A DNA stretch of 64,000 nucleotides from VRUE01 sp963725085 (GCA_963725085.1 CAVRXM010000001.1:62001-126000); one strand, 5' to 3'. Shown: positions 47,118 through 58,791, counted from the stretch's first letter. The notes: a model not told the origin generated them from the sequence alone. Translations and numbers: made by a program.

Positions 47118-49239
47118 ATGGACACCGCCACCCTGTTCGACGCCGACGCCGCGGCCTTTTCCGGCACGGTCGAGGTGCTCGGTGTGATCTTCGCCGCCGA
47201 GGACGACGGCTACGCGGTGCTCGAGGTCCAGGAGGTCGAGTCGGGCGAGGGCTTCGCGCTGGTCGGTCCGGTGGCCCACCTGAACGAGGGCGAGCGGGCG
47301 GAGGTGAGCGGCGACTGGCAGGACCACACCCGCTACGGCAGGCAGCTGAGGGCGCGCGGCGCGCTCCCCCTCGACCCCGCCGATCGCGAGGGGCGGGTCG
47401 CGTACCTGACCACCCTGCGCCACATCGGACCGACGCGCGCCGAGCGGCTCGTCGACGAGCACGGCGAGGGGGTGCTCGGCGCGATCGCCGCCGACCCGGT
47501 CGGCGTCTTCGGCTCCCTGCGCGGCGTCAGCGCCAAGCAGGCGGCCGCGGCCGCGGACTCCTGGCACTCCTCGCGCGCGATCCGCGATCTCCACGTCGAA
47601 CTCGCCCCGCACGGGCTCGCCCACCTCGCGGCGCCGATCCACCGCCGCTTCGGCGACCGGGCGATGGCGATCCTCCACGAGGACCCCTACCGGCTGACCG
47701 AGGTCGACGGCGTCGGCTTCGCCCGCGCCGACCGGATCGCCCTCGCCGGCGACGTGCCCCCCGAGTCGGATCGCCGCGCCCAGGCGGCCGCCGTGTTCGC
47801 GATCGCCGAGGCCGAGCAGGAGGGCCACACCCACCTGCCGCTTGGGGAGCTGGCCGCGGCGGGCCGCAGAAGCTGATCGGGCTCAGCCCAGATCCCGAGG
47901 TCCTGGTCGAGGCGCGCGGGATGATGGTGGACGGGGATCGGGCGTATCGCGAGCGGACCCACGACAGCGAGGTGGCCGTCGCCGCCACCCTCCGCGCCCG
48001 CGCCTCCGCCCCGCCGACCCTCGACCATGAGCCGCCGGAGACGGGATCCGACGGGCTGACCCCCGAGCAGTGGTCGGCGGTGCGCGCCGCCTTCGCGTCG
48101 CGGGTCTCGGTGCTGACCGGCGGCCCGGGTGTCGGCAAGACCGTCTGCACCGCGGCGATCGTCGCCGAGGCGACCCGGGCGAACGCCTCAGTGGCACTCT
48201 GCGCGCCGACCGGCCGCGCCGCCAGGAGGCTCGAGGACGCGACCGGGCACGAGGCGTCGACGATCCACCGGATGCTCGAGTGGATGCCCGGGCGCGAGCC
48301 TGCCTTCGGGCCCGCGCGCCCCCTGCCGGTCGACCTCGTCGTCGTCGACGAGTCCTCGATGCTGAACCTGCGGATGATGGAGGTGCTGCTCGCGGGGCTG
48401 GCGGAGTCGACCCACATCGTCTTCGTCGGCGATGCCGACCAGCTGCCGCCGATCGGGGCCGGGCGGCCGTTCGACGACCTGATCGAGTCCGGGATCGCCC
48501 CGGTGGTGCGGCTCAACCAGATCTTCCGCCAGGCGGCGCGATCGATGATCACGACCGCCGCCCACGAGATCAACCAGGGCCGGGCCCCGCGCCTCGAGCC
48601 GCGCGAGGGGCAGGAGCGCGACTTCTTCTTCATCGACCGACCCGATCCGCAGCGGGCGCTCGACACCGTCGTCGAGGTCGTCGCCGAGCGGGCGCCGGGC
48701 CGCTACGGGATCGACCCGATCCGCGACGTTCAGGTGCTGGCACCGATGTACCGGGGGCCGGTCGGCCTCGATGCCCTCAACGAGCGCCTCCAGGCGCGAG
48801 CTCAACCCCGACGGCGTTCGGGCGCTCAGCGACCGCTTCCGGATCGGCGACCGCCTGATCCAGACCCGAAACTCGCACGACCTCGGGCTGATGAACGGCT
48901 CGATCGTCTTCCTCCGCGCCGACGACCCCGAGGCCGAGGAGATCGCCGTCGACACCGAGGACGGCCCGCTGAGGATCCCGTACGGGGAGACGGCGCACCC
49001 TGCGCCTCGCCTACGCGATCTCGGTCCACAAGGCGCAGGGGTGCGAGGTGCCGATAGTCGTCTCCGTCTGCCACCGCTCGCACGCGCGGATGCTGACCCG
49101 GCCGCTCATCTACACCGCGATCACCCGCGCGCGACGCAGCTGCGTCCTGGTCGGCGACCCCGGTGCGCTGGCGCTGGCGGTCCGCCGCGACGACGGCGGC
49201 AGCCGCCACTCCGGCCTCGCGGGCCGGCTCCGCGGCTAG
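47118..49239 (+). CDS. recD2: RecD2-like ATP-dependent 5'-3' DNA helicase
   Basis: About 706 residues, close to the usual length of RecD2. An N-terminal OB-type segment (FSGTVEVLGVIFAAEDDGYAVLEV), helix-hairpin-helix region (IGPTRAERLVDEHGEGVLGA and GFARADRIA), then SF1B helicase motifs: Walker A GGPGVGKT, motif Ia CAPTGRAARRL, Walker B VVVDESSML, motif III FVGDADQLPPIGAG, motif IV/V region VLAPMYRGPVG, and motif VI YTAITRARRSCVLVGD. Frame breaks lie near 47868, 48795 and 49000; all conserved motifs are present in order, so the gene is likely intact in the organism. RecD2 proteins without RecBC act in replication-fork and mismatch-linked repair. Confidence 0.85.
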
Positions 49240-49271
49240 CCCGGATCCCGACCCCCGCGATACTGCCCCTG

Positions 49272-49970
49272 ATGGAGACGCCGAGACCCTCAGCGGCCGC
49301 AATCGCGGCCACTCTCGGGGGAATCGCGGTCCTCGCGCTGATGGTCGTCGCGATCGAGCCGCTCCGCGACGCGGCGACGGCGGCGGTTCGCGGCGACACG
49401 GCCGAAGTCCGCGACTCTCTCGACAGCCTCGGCGTCGCCGGGCCGCTCCTGATCCTGGCCCTGACCCTGCTCCACTCCTTCGTCTTCTACCCGGCCGAGA
49501 TCATCGACGCCGCGGCGGGCTTTCTCTACGGCTTCTTCCCGGCCCTGGCGCTGGCGATGGGCGGCTGGATCCTCTCGGGGCTGATCTGTTTCGCGATCGG
49601 CCGCTCGCTGGCGCGGCCGCTGCTCGACCGCTGGTTCGGCGAGGAGCGGTTCGAGCGGATCGAGGCGACGATCGAGCGCGGCGGCGCGACCCTGCTGCTG
49701 GCGATGCGATTGATCCCGATCCTGCCCTTCAGCCTCGTCTCCTACGCGGCCGGGGCCGCGCGGGTGCCGACTTGGCGCTTCGTCTGGACGACCGCCGTCG
49801 GCTATCTGCCGATCACCGCGCTGGCGGTCTATTTCGGGACCAAGCTCGAGGGACTCAGCCTCACCGACCCGCTCGTGCTCGGCACCGCGGCCGCCCTGCT
49901 GCTGCTGCTCTTCGCCGGCCACCGGATCGCTCGGCGGCCCGGTCCTACCGCCTCTCGACCCGAAAGCTGA
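49272..49970 (+). CDS. TVP38/TMEM64 (SNARE-associated/DedA-like) membrane protein
   Basis: 232 residues with several membrane helices and the family signature around FYPAEIIDAAAGFLYGFFPALALAMGGWILSG and the FERIEATIERGGATLLLAMRLIPILPFSLVSYAAGAARV segment. Known members are thought to move lipids across the membrane. ATG 49272 is the first suitable start after the helicase. The 3' end overlaps the convergent peptidase gene by 26 bases. Confidence 0.82.
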   Translation: METPRPSAAAIAATLGGIAVLALMVVAIEPLRDAATAAVRGDTAEVRDSLDSLGVAGPLLILALTLLHSFVFYPAEIIDAAAGFLYGFFPALALAMGGWILSGLICFAIGRSLARPLLDRWFGEERFERIEATIERGGATLLLAMRLIPILPFSLVSYAAGAARVPTWRFVWTTAVGYLPITALAVYFGTKLEGLSLTDPLVLGTAAALLLLLFAGHRIARRPGPTASRPES

Positions 49971-52437
49971 ACCCGGCCGCCGAGCCGTCGACGTTGCCTA
50001 GCTGGTCGCGCGCCTTGACCTGCACCCTGTGCTTGCCGAGCTTGAACTTTCGGACCAGCTTCGCCGGGCATTCGCGGAACCGAGAGCCGTCGATCCGGCA
50101 GAGGAAGGTGGCGCCGGGCTCATCGGCCACGAAACGGAACCTGAGCTTCACCTTGCTCCGGGTCGTGCGGACGACCTTCTTCGGGTGCTTGCGGATCGAG
50201 GTCTCGGGCGCGGTGGTATCGATCGCGAACGCTTCGGGTTCGCTCGACCCCGAGCGGCCCGCGAGGTCCGTCCCGCTGACCGTGATCGTGTGTTCCCCGT
50301 CTTCGAGCGGCGTCGCAGGCACGAACGGAGAGGAGCACGGGATCGGGACGCCTTCGTCGATCGAACAGAAGAAGGTGACGGGCCGGCTGGCGGCGAACGC
50401 GACCCGCGGGCTCGGGTTCGAGCTGAGCGACGCCGGGCCTTCGGTGATTTCCACTTCGGGTGGCAGCGCGACGCGGCCGACCGCGTCGTTGGCATTGACG
50501 AGGCCGGCGCCGACCACGTCCGGCCCCAGGCTGCCCACCGGCCTTGCGCTCGCCGCCAGGGCTGTCCAAATCTGGGTGTTCGTCAAGGTCGGATTCGCCG
50601 AACGCATCAGCGCCGCGACCGCCGCGGCGTGGGGTGCGGCGGCGGAGGTTCCGCAGAAGCGGTTGATCCCGGGCGTCTGGGTGGGGACGAAGAACGTCGT
50701 CAGGCCGCAGTCGGTTGCGACCAGATCGGGCTTGGTTATGTCGAGCGGTTCGGCGAGCGGCGCGGTCAGTTCCGATTTGGCGGTCCCGAAGTAGTGCGTG
50801 ACCGGGCCGTGTGAGGAATATGGCTCGACTTCTCCGCTGTCGTTGAACGGGACCGCGCCGACGCTGATCGCGTTCGGGGTCCCGGCGTGGCCGAAGATCG
50901 TCGGGCCGACGATGTCGCCTTCGGCCGATTTCGGATACTCGGTCTCCGACACCCCGCCGCCGTTCTCGAGCAACGCGAACTTGACCCGTGGTGTGACGGC
51001 CGGTTCCGCGCCGGGGTTGCAGGACCCGAAGCAGCGGTTGACCGCAAGCCGCACTTCCTTCGGTTCGCTCGATTCGTTTTCCCAGCCGAAGATCTCGACC
51101 GGCTGTTCGGTGCTTTCCACCCCGCCCGCGACGTTGTTGTCGCAACTCCCGGCGACGCTGAGCGCGCAGGTGCCGCCGGGGATCGGTTTGTCTTCTTCGT
51201 CGAGCAGGAAGACGTCGAGGTCGGCTTTGACCCCGAATCGCGGTTCCGCCCACTGCAGATCGACGGTCAGCGTTTCGTCCGGTTCGACGGTGATCCCGAA
51301 TGTCGGGTCTTCGCCGCCGGCGCTCGGGTCGAAGTCGAGGCAGTTTTCGGCTTCGGTGGCAAGTTTCAATTTGAGCGGGCAGGTGGCCGTTTCGCCGCGA
51401 AATTCGGGCGTTTCCCATGACGCGATGTCGTTGCCTTCTTCGTCGATCAGGTTGTCGTTGCCGGCGGCGGTGAAGTAGGAGACGCCGGCGCCGGTAACTT
51501 CTTCGATCGCCGCCCCCACCGGGCCGTCCTGGAAGAACGGCTCTTCGAGGTAGGCGATGTCGTCGACGAGGATTTCGGCGTCGGCTCCTCCGGCCTGTGG
51601 CGGCGAGGCGAGCCTGCGGATGTTTTCCGCGAATGCGAATTCGGTCGGGTAGGCGGTCGCGAAGGCGAGATCGGCGCCGGGCGCGAGGTCGTGGACGATC
51701 TGGGCCATCCCCCGCCCCTCGTCGAAGGTCGGTTCTTCTGTGTCGCTGAAATCCTCGAGGACTTCGACCGGGTCGGTCCGGTCGCACGGGTTCCCGGGGC
51801 CGGGGAGGTCGCCGCCGGCGACGTCGTCTTCGGCGGTCGTCGCCGATTCCGGGCTGGTGTCGAAGGAGTCGGAGAGGATCCCCACCGTCACTCCATCCCC
51901 TTCGACGTTGAAGGCGTTGCGCGCCGATGACGCCCCGAGCTGGGCATCCCCCTCCGACGTCACCAATCCGTGGCAGTTGCTTGCGGCCGCGATCGGGGCC
52001 AACGCCGGGTTCACGCCCTCGACCCCGGCGAGCGCGCCGAGCCCGGGCAGGAGCCCCGGTGAGGAGAAGGCGGCGACGGTCTGGTATTCGGCGCTCACGT
52101 GGACGACCTCGGCCCCGGCCGCCGCGAGCTCGCCGGCCCCGGCCGAGGCGTCGAAGCCCTCGGCGAAGCGGACGTTGACCAGGACCCGGTTGCCCCGGCG
52201 GACGAGGCTGCCGGGGCCACTGCGGGGCAGGCTCAGCCTCGCGTCCTGCACCGCATGTGGCGCCGCGCGGACCGCGGGCTTGACGAGCTCGGAGAGGCGG
52301 GCGGAGAGCTCGGGGTTGCCGGCGGGCCCGACCTCGGCGTGCGCAATCGCAGGCGAGAGCCCACAGGCGAGAAGCGCAAAAGCGAGCGCGAACCGCCGCA
52401 CCCCATGCCGGTGGCGCGCTTTCCCAGGCAGCGTCAC
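49945..52437 (-). CDS. Secreted S8/S53-type serine peptidase with Glu in place of His
   Basis: 830 residues with a signal peptide (FALAFALLACGLSPAIAHA). Subtilase-like fold: VTVGILSDSFD, then DEGRGMAQIVHDLAPGA where classical subtilases have HGT, the oxyanion-region DDIAYLEEPFF and YFTAAGNDN, and GTSAAAPHAAAVAALM with the catalytic Ser (about 50640). The Glu of DEGR with Asp and Ser fits the sedolisin-like (S53-like) Ser-Glu-Asp arrangement. Two Ig-like beta domains follow (EITEGPASLSS..; TTAPETSIRKHPKK..) with paired Cys. Start GTG 52437 lacks an SD and may be leaderless; GTG 52401 is an alternative. Intact. Confidence 0.82.
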   Translation of the reverse strand: MTLPGKARHRHGVRRFALAFALLACGLSPAIAHAEVGPAGNPELSARLSELVKPAVRAAPHAVQDARLSLPRSGPGSLVRRGNRVLVNVRFAEGFDASAGAGELAAAGAEVVHVSAEYQTVAAFSSPGLLPGLGALAGVEGVNPALAPIAAASNCHGLVTSEGDAQLGASSARNAFNVEGDGVTVGILSDSFDTSPESATTAEDDVAGGDLPGPGNPCDRTDPVEVLEDFSDTEEPTFDEGRGMAQIVHDLAPGADLAFATAYPTEFAFAENIRRLASPPQAGGADAEILVDDIAYLEEPFFQDGPVGAAIEEVTGAGVSYFTAAGNDNLIDEEGNDIASWETPEFRGETATCPLKLKLATEAENCLDFDPSAGGEDPTFGITVEPDETLTVDLQWAEPRFGVKADLDVFLLDEEDKPIPGGTCALSVAGSCDNNVAGGVESTEQPVEIFGWENESSEPKEVRLAVNRCFGSCNPGAEPAVTPRVKFALLENGGGVSETEYPKSAEGDIVGPTIFGHAGTPNAISVGAVPFNDSGEVEPYSSHGPVTHYFGTAKSELTAPLAEPLDITKPDLVATDCGLTTFFVPTQTPGINRFCGTSAAAPHAAAVAALMRSANPTLTNTQIWTALAASARPVGSLGPDVVGAGLVNANDAVGRVALPPEVEITEGPASLSSNPSPRVAFAASRPVTFFCSIDEGVPIPCSSPFVPATPLEDGEHTITVSGTDLAGRSGSSEPEAFAIDTTAPETSIRKHPKKVVRTTRSKVKLRFRFVADEPGATFLCRIDGSRFRECPAKLVRKFKLGKHRVQVKARDQLGNVDGSAAGFSFRVERR

Positions 52438-52638
52438 AGGTCAAAGGTATCGGTTGTCACCATCTCCCCTTGAACCCTGAATGTATCCGTGGGGTGCGCA
52501 GAGGCCGATCTCGCCCGCCGGCATGCTACGGTCCGGCCACCAGTCCGGGTCGATACCCGGAAAAAGCCGTGCGTAGCGCTCGCGTCGTTGCTTCACCAGC
52601 ATCCTCCGCGTTCGCAGCACACGAAGTGGAGGCAATGC

Positions 52639-52845
52639 ATGCCAACCGGAACAGTCAAGTGGTTCAGCGACGACAAGGGCTACGGGTTCATCACTCCCGA
52701 TGACGGCTCGAAGGACGTCTTCGTCCACCACAGCGCCATCCTCGGCGAGGGCTTCAAGTCCCTGACCGAGGGGTCGAAGGTGTCCTACGAGTCCGAGGAA
52801 GGCCCGAAGGGCCCCGCCGCGGCGAGCGTCCAGCAGACCTCGTAG
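52639..52845 (+). CDS. cspA: Cold shock protein (CspA family)
   Basis: 68 residues: PTGTVKWFSDDKGYGFITPD carries both RNA-binding motifs (KGYGFI and DVFVHHSAI). GGAGG lies six bases before ATG 52639. It is a small OB-fold nucleic-acid chaperone that melts RNA secondary structure. It stands alone with its own strong terminator. The 200-base upstream gap shared with the divergent peptidase gene probably holds a long leader, but I see no classical cold-box. Confidence 0.93.
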   Translation: MPTGTVKWFSDDKGYGFITPDDGSKDVFVHHSAILGEGFKSLTEGSKVSYESEEGPKGPAAASVQQTS

Positions 52846-52870
52846 AACGCGCTGACCTATCTGCGCTGAC

Positions 52871-52900
52871 GAGGCCCGCCACCGGCGGGCCTCTTCTTTT
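52871..52900 (+). terminator. Rho-independent terminator of the cold shock gene
   Basis: Perfect 10-bp stem GAGGCCCGCC/GGCGGGCCTC with a 3-base loop, followed by TTCTTTT. It begins 26 bases after the cold shock stop codon and ends 30 bases before typA. Confidence 0.9.
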
Positions 52901-52930
52901 CCTACCCTGGCCAGGGGCCCCAGACCGAAC

Positions 52931-54765
<1,835 letters not shown>

Positions 54766-54803
54766 CGGCCCTGCCTGCGAGGAGCAGCCGGCTTGGGTGT
54801 ACC

Positions 54804-56177
54804 TCAGGCGTCCTCGGCCTCGAGCCGGCCGGACTCGATCGCGGCCAGGAGCGCCGCATGGTCGCGTTCGTTCTGGTCCGCGTAGGCGGCTGAGAACTCG
54901 GCGATCGCCGCGTCGAACGCCGCGCCGGAGCCGAGGTAGGCGCCGATCGCGACGGCGTCGCCGGAGCGCGCGTGGGCCCTCGACAGGCTCCAGCCGCACA
55001 CGCGCGCGTAGATCTCCATCGCCCGGGGAGCCATCGTTTCGATGTCGCTCGACCCCTTCTGGTCCCAAAGCTGGCGCACGTAGAAGTCGCGGCGACGGCC
55101 GTCGGGGCCGACACTGGAGCACCAGCCGAGGAAGATGTCGCTGGCGGCCTGCATCAGCCACTGTCCCTCGACCACCCGGCGGCCGTGGTTGCGAAAACGG
55201 CCACTTCCGGCGTACGGCTCGAGCACCGACGACTGTGCTTCCTTGGCCTGGAGGAACAATGGGTCGCCTTCGTCGCGGCCGGTGAGAAGGATGATCCAGG
55301 CGCGGGTCCCGACGCTGCCGACGCCGACAACCTTGTGGGCCAGGTGGCGGAACTCGTAACCCTCCAGCAGGTGGGCGCGATCCCCCTTCAGGGTGTCCGT
55401 GTATTCGTCCAGGACCTTGCGAATCACCGTTTCGAAGTCGAAGTCGGCGGCGCCGGCGATCTCCTCGACGGGCACGATGAGCGGCGGTTTGCTGACGATT
55501 CGGAGCTCGCCGTCGACCCTGTGGGTCAGGCGGGCCTGGGCCCGCAGGCTGTCCTTGGCGCGCGCCTTGGCGGCGGCCTTCTCGACTTTCTTCACCGACT
55601 TCGGCCGCTCGGCCTTGAGCGACTGCAGCACCTGCTCGGCGTCGAGGCGCGCGTACCAGATTTCGAGATTGCGAAGCTTCGCAAACTCGCGGATCGCCTC
55701 GCGGTAGGTGCGCGCCACCGTCTCGACCACCGCGGTCCGGTCCCTGCGCTTGAAGCCGTTGTCGCGGGCAGCGATCTCGAAGCTCGCGGCGAGCCGCTTG
55801 AGGTCCCACTCCCAGGGCCCGGGCAGCGTCTCGTCGAAATCGTTGAGGTCGAAGACGAGGCGCCGGTCGGGGGCGGCGAAGACGCCGAAGTTGGAGAGGT
55901 GGGCGTCGCCGCACATCTGCACCCGCAGGCCCGAGACCGGCGTCGCGGCGAGGTCGGCCGCCATCACCGCCGCGGCGCCGCGGTAGAAGGTGAACGGCGA
56001 GACCGCCATCCTCCCGTAGCGGATCGGCAGCAGCTCGGGCACCCGGGCGGCGGCCTGCTCTTCGAGGATCTCGACCGGGTCCCCCCTCTTGCCGTCAGCC
56101 TCCCATCCGGCGTGGGAGGAGCGTGGGACCCGCGTGCGGGCCTCCTTGCCGGCGGCGGCCCTCGCTGCGACGCCCAT
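54804..56177 (-). CDS. DUF2252 family protein
   Basis: 457 residues, intact. Kinase-like fold features: PFTFYRGAAAVMAADL, VQMCGDAHLSNFG (catalytic-loop-like H.N), VFDLNDFDE (DFD in place of DFG) and the late RDFYVRQLWDQKGSSDIE and VCGWSLSRAHARSGD motifs typical of DUF2252. These are widespread in actinobacteria and resemble aminoglycoside-phosphotransferase/kinase folds; the substrate is unknown. It starts two bases after the stop of the membrane protein gene, so both are probably co-translated. Confidence 0.85.
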   Translation of the reverse strand: MGVAARAAAGKEARTRVPRSSHAGWEADGKRGDPVEILEEQAAARVPELLPIRYGRMAVSPFTFYRGAAAVMAADLAATPVSGLRVQMCGDAHLSNFGVFAAPDRRLVFDLNDFDETLPGPWEWDLKRLAASFEIAARDNGFKRRDRTAVVETVARTYREAIREFAKLRNLEIWYARLDAEQVLQSLKAERPKSVKKVEKAAAKARAKDSLRAQARLTHRVDGELRIVSKPPLIVPVEEIAGAADFDFETVIRKVLDEYTDTLKGDRAHLLEGYEFRHLAHKVVGVGSVGTRAWIILLTGRDEGDPLFLQAKEAQSSVLEPYAGSGRFRNHGRRVVEGQWLMQAASDIFLGWCSSVGPDGRRRDFYVRQLWDQKGSSDIETMAPRAMEIYARVCGWSLSRAHARSGDAVAIGAYLGSGAAFDAAIAEFSAAYADQNERDHAALLAAIESGRLEAEDA

Positions 56178-56179
56178 CG

Positions 56180-56908
56180 TCAGGGAGCCGGTGGCGGCGT
56201 CGCGGTCGGGGCCTGGCCGGGGGCGGCCTGACCGCCGCCGCCGCCGAGGTTGAAGAAGAGGACGGTGGCCGCGAGCGCGTAGACGGGCGCCGTGATCGCG
56301 CCGGCGATGATCGACGCGATCAGGTTCAAGACCCCGCCGTTGATGGCGTTGGCGATCGCCACCAGAACCAGGGTCGCGGCGAGGACGATCAGGAAGACGA
56401 CGACGACGACGGCGAAGACCCTCCAGCCATCGCCCCAGACGAGTTTCCAACTGCGTCCGAAGGCGCCGATCGGCCCCTCCTTCTCGACGACGATCGCCGG
56501 CGCCCCGACCGACCACATCGTCAACAGGAAGAAGCCCGGGATGATGAGCAGCAGGAACCCGATACCCACCCCGATCCCGAACAGGATCCCGAACGCGATC
56601 AGGGGCACGATCGCGTCCGAGGCCGAGGAGAAGAGGTCGGCGACCGAGTGGTCGCGCCTGCCGTCGCGGACGTCCTGGACGAGCTTGACGACGAAACCGA
56701 CAAATATCGCCCGGCCGACCAGGTCGATGATCAACGCCAGGGTCCCGAGGATCAGGCCACCCGCGTTCTGAAGCAGGCCGGTTGCGATCCCGACGATGAC
56801 GAAGACCACGAGGGCGCCGCCGATCAGGGCGCCGAAGTTCTGCCCGTAGATCGAGAATGCCTCGCTGAGGACGTCGCCGACGCTGATCTGCTTGCGCGCA
56901 GGCTCCAT
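56180..56908 (-). CDS. Polytopic membrane protein (glycerophosphodiester-phosphodiesterase-membrane-domain-like)
   Basis: 242 residues with about six membrane helices (ALIGGALVVFVIVGIATGLLQ; LILGTLALIIDLVGRAIFVG; IAFGILFGIGVGIGFLLLII; VFAVVVVVFLIVLAATLVLV; and others) and the segment FFLLTMWSVGAPAIVVEKEGPIGAFGRSWKLVWGDGWR, typical of the YciC/GPDP-membrane-domain type of proteins. The C-terminus is Pro/Ala-rich (PTATPPPAP). ATG 56908 is preferred; a much longer open frame reading in from the dehydrogenase gene is a shadow. Function unknown. Confidence 0.78.
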   Translation of the reverse strand: MEPARKQISVGDVLSEAFSIYGQNFGALIGGALVVFVIVGIATGLLQNAGGLILGTLALIIDLVGRAIFVGFVVKLVQDVRDGRRDHSVADLFSSASDAIVPLIAFGILFGIGVGIGFLLLIIPGFFLLTMWSVGAPAIVVEKEGPIGAFGRSWKLVWGDGWRVFAVVVVVFLIVLAATLVLVAIANAINGGVLNLIASIIAGAITAPVYALAATVLFFNLGGGGGQAAPGQAPTATPPPAP

Positions 56909-56982
56909 CACAGCTCTTCTCGCTCCGCGCTCATTCCCCTCGATCCTACGCGCGGGGATCGAGGGGGGCAACCGCCTCCGTC

Positions 56983-58215
56983 TCAGACGGTGGCGGCCGC
57001 CTGCTCGGCCTGGCTCTGCTCGGACTCCTTCGCGGCCAGAGCTTCGGCCTCGGGGGTCGGCTCGTCCGCCTGGCGCGGCAGCAGCACTTCTTTCGCGATC
57101 ACGAGCCGCTGGATCTGGCTCGTGCCCTCGTAGAGCTGCATGATCTTGGCGTCGCGCATCAGTTTCTCGACCGGGTACTCCTTGATGAAGCCGTAGCCGC
57201 CGTAGACCTGGACGGCGTCGACGCAGATCTCCATCGCCGAGTCGGCGGCGAAGCGCTTCGCCATCGAGGAGACCTTGCTGTTGCGCAGGCCCTGGTCGAG
57301 CAGGACAGCGGAGTTCCAGACCAGCAGCCGGGACGCCTCGACCTTGGTCGCCATGTCGGCGATCATGAACTGGATCGCCTGGTGCATCGCGATCGGGACC
57401 CCGAACTGGACCCGTTCTTTGGAGTACTCGGTCGCGAACTCGGTCGCGGCGCGGCCGATGCCGACCGCCATCGCCGAGACGCCCGGGCGGGTGCGGTCGA
57501 GGGTCATCATCGCCAGCTTGAAGCCCTTGTTCTCCTCGCCGAGCAGGTTCTCGGCGGGGATCTCGACTTCGTCGAAGGAGATGGTCGCGGTGTTCGAGGC
57601 CCGCTGGCCCATCTTGTCCTCCTTCTTGTCGACGGTGACCCCGGGGAGGTCGGCCTCGACGACGAAGGCGCTGATCCCACGGTGGCCGGCCTCGGGATCG
57701 GTCTTGGCGTAGACGGTGAAGTAGTCGGCGTAGGTGCCGTTGGTGATGAAGCACTTGGAGCCGGTGATGACGTACTTGTCGCCCTTCTTGACGGCGCGGG
57801 TCTTCATCCCGGAGACGTCGGAGCCGGCGTCGGGCTCGGTAAGGCAGAACGAGGCGAGCTTCGGCTCCTCGCAGAGCGCGCCGAGGTACTTCTTCTTCGT
57901 CTCCTCCGAGCCGCCGAGGGTGATCGGCGCCGAGGCGAGGCCGTTGGCCATCAGCGAGGTGCCGATCCCGGAGCAGCCCCAGCCCATCTCCTCCTCGATG
58001 ATGCAGCCGGAGAGGTAGTCGAGGCCGGGACCGCCGTAGGCCTCGGGGATGTGGGTGTTCATCAACCCGACCTCCCAGGCCTTCTCGATGATCTCCTGCG
58101 GCCAGGTGCCGTCTTTGTCGTACTCCCACGCGACCTTGCGGATCTCTTTGTCCGCGAAATTGTGCGCCAGCTCGCGCAGGTCCTTCTGCTCGTCGGTCAG
58201 GGTGAAGTCAACCAC
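56983..58215 (-). CDS. Acyl-CoA dehydrogenase
   Basis: 410 residues from GTG 58215, preceded by AAGGAG; the upstream in-frame ATG crosses the operator. FAD-dependent alpha,beta-dehydrogenation of acyl-CoA. Clear signatures: FCLTEPDAGSDVSGMKTRA, KCFITNGTYADYFTVYAKT, QVYGGYGFIKEYPVEKLMRDAKIMQLYEGTSQIQRLVIA (with the catalytic Glu in YEGT). The C-terminus has an unusual Ala/Glu-rich extension (PTPEAEALAAKESEQSQAE). Intact. Substrate chain type is not clear; medium- or short-chain is most likely. Confidence 0.92.
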   Translation of the reverse strand: MVDFTLTDEQKDLRELAHNFADKEIRKVAWEYDKDGTWPQEIIEKAWEVGLMNTHIPEAYGGPGLDYLSGCIIEEEMGWGCSGIGTSLMANGLASAPITLGGSEETKKKYLGALCEEPKLASFCLTEPDAGSDVSGMKTRAVKKGDKYVITGSKCFITNGTYADYFTVYAKTDPEAGHRGISAFVVEADLPGVTVDKKEDKMGQRASNTATISFDEVEIPAENLLGEENKGFKLAMMTLDRTRPGVSAMAVGIGRAATEFATEYSKERVQFGVPIAMHQAIQFMIADMATKVEASRLLVWNSAVLLDQGLRNSKVSSMAKRFAADSAMEICVDAVQVYGGYGFIKEYPVEKLMRDAKIMQLYEGTSQIQRLVIAKEVLLPRQADEPTPEAEALAAKESEQSQAEQAAATV

Positions 58216-58253
58216 TGCTCGAAGCTCCTTCTTTCGGTGGGAGTAGTGCCCGA

Positions 58254-58269
58254 TTGACTGGTCAGTCAA
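58254..58269. promoter_or_regulatory. Near-perfect palindrome TTGACTGGTCAGTCAA upstream of acyl-CoA dehydrogenase
   Basis: 14 of 16 positions are symmetric (only the central GG/TC step deviates). It ends 39 bases upstream of the GTG start, between two divergent genes. Palindromes built on TGACTGGTCAGTCA are typical of TetR-type regulators of fatty-acid catabolism; no such regulator gene is next to it here, so control from elsewhere is inferred. Confidence 0.65.
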
Positions 58270-58325
58270 CCAGTTCGAAGAGTAGCGAATGGCCGCGCCA
58301 GCCGTGCGACCCCTACCCTTGGGCG

Positions 58326-58777
58326 ATGGCTGCAATCGAGATCTCCAGCGGCATGGCGATTGGCCTGATCACGATCGCCGTGCTGCCGATCGCGGCGGTC
58401 AGCTTCGCCCGCTCCGGGCGGGCCTGGCGGGAAATCGGCGGCGGCCGGTTCTCGATCGAAGAGGCCCCGCCGCCGGCACGCGCCGGGGGCGCCCACCGAG
58501 GTCGACCGGGCGCTGCAGGAGACCGAGGCCCGCCAGATGCTCGAGGCGAAGGCCTATCGCCGGCGGCGCCGGGGCGAGGCCGAGGAGATCGACGTCGAGG
58601 CCGAGGTCGCCCGCCTGCTCGACCTCGAGGCCGAGGCGACGGGCGGCGAACACGACGAGGAGCTCCGCGCCGAGGTGCGCGCCCTCGTCATCGCCCGCAA
58701 CGAACGCCGCGCGCGGCGGGGCGAGGAACCGCTCGACGTCGAGGCCGAGACCGAACGCCAGCTCGCAGATTTCATAG
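58326..58777 (+). CDS. Small membrane-anchored protein with charged coiled-coil-like tail
   Basis: About 150 residues: an N-terminal membrane helix (GMAIGLITIAVLPIAAVSFA), then GRFSIEEAPPPARAGAPTEVDRALQETEARQMLEAKAYRRRR and long Glu/Arg/Ala stretches (EIDVEAEVARLLDLEAE; EVRALVIARNERRARRGEEPLDVEAE) likely to be helical. A frame break at a five-G run near 58495. The end is uncertain: the frame given runs on into the next gene; a single further indel would end it at the TAG at 58775. I do not recognise a family. Confidence 0.55.
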
Positions 58778-58791
58778 GATTCGGGGGAGAC

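Noticed and set aside
50120..52444. 774-aa open frame on the minus strand in another phase
   Set aside because: It is a frame shadow of the intact secreted peptidase gene, with strongly Arg-biased translation.
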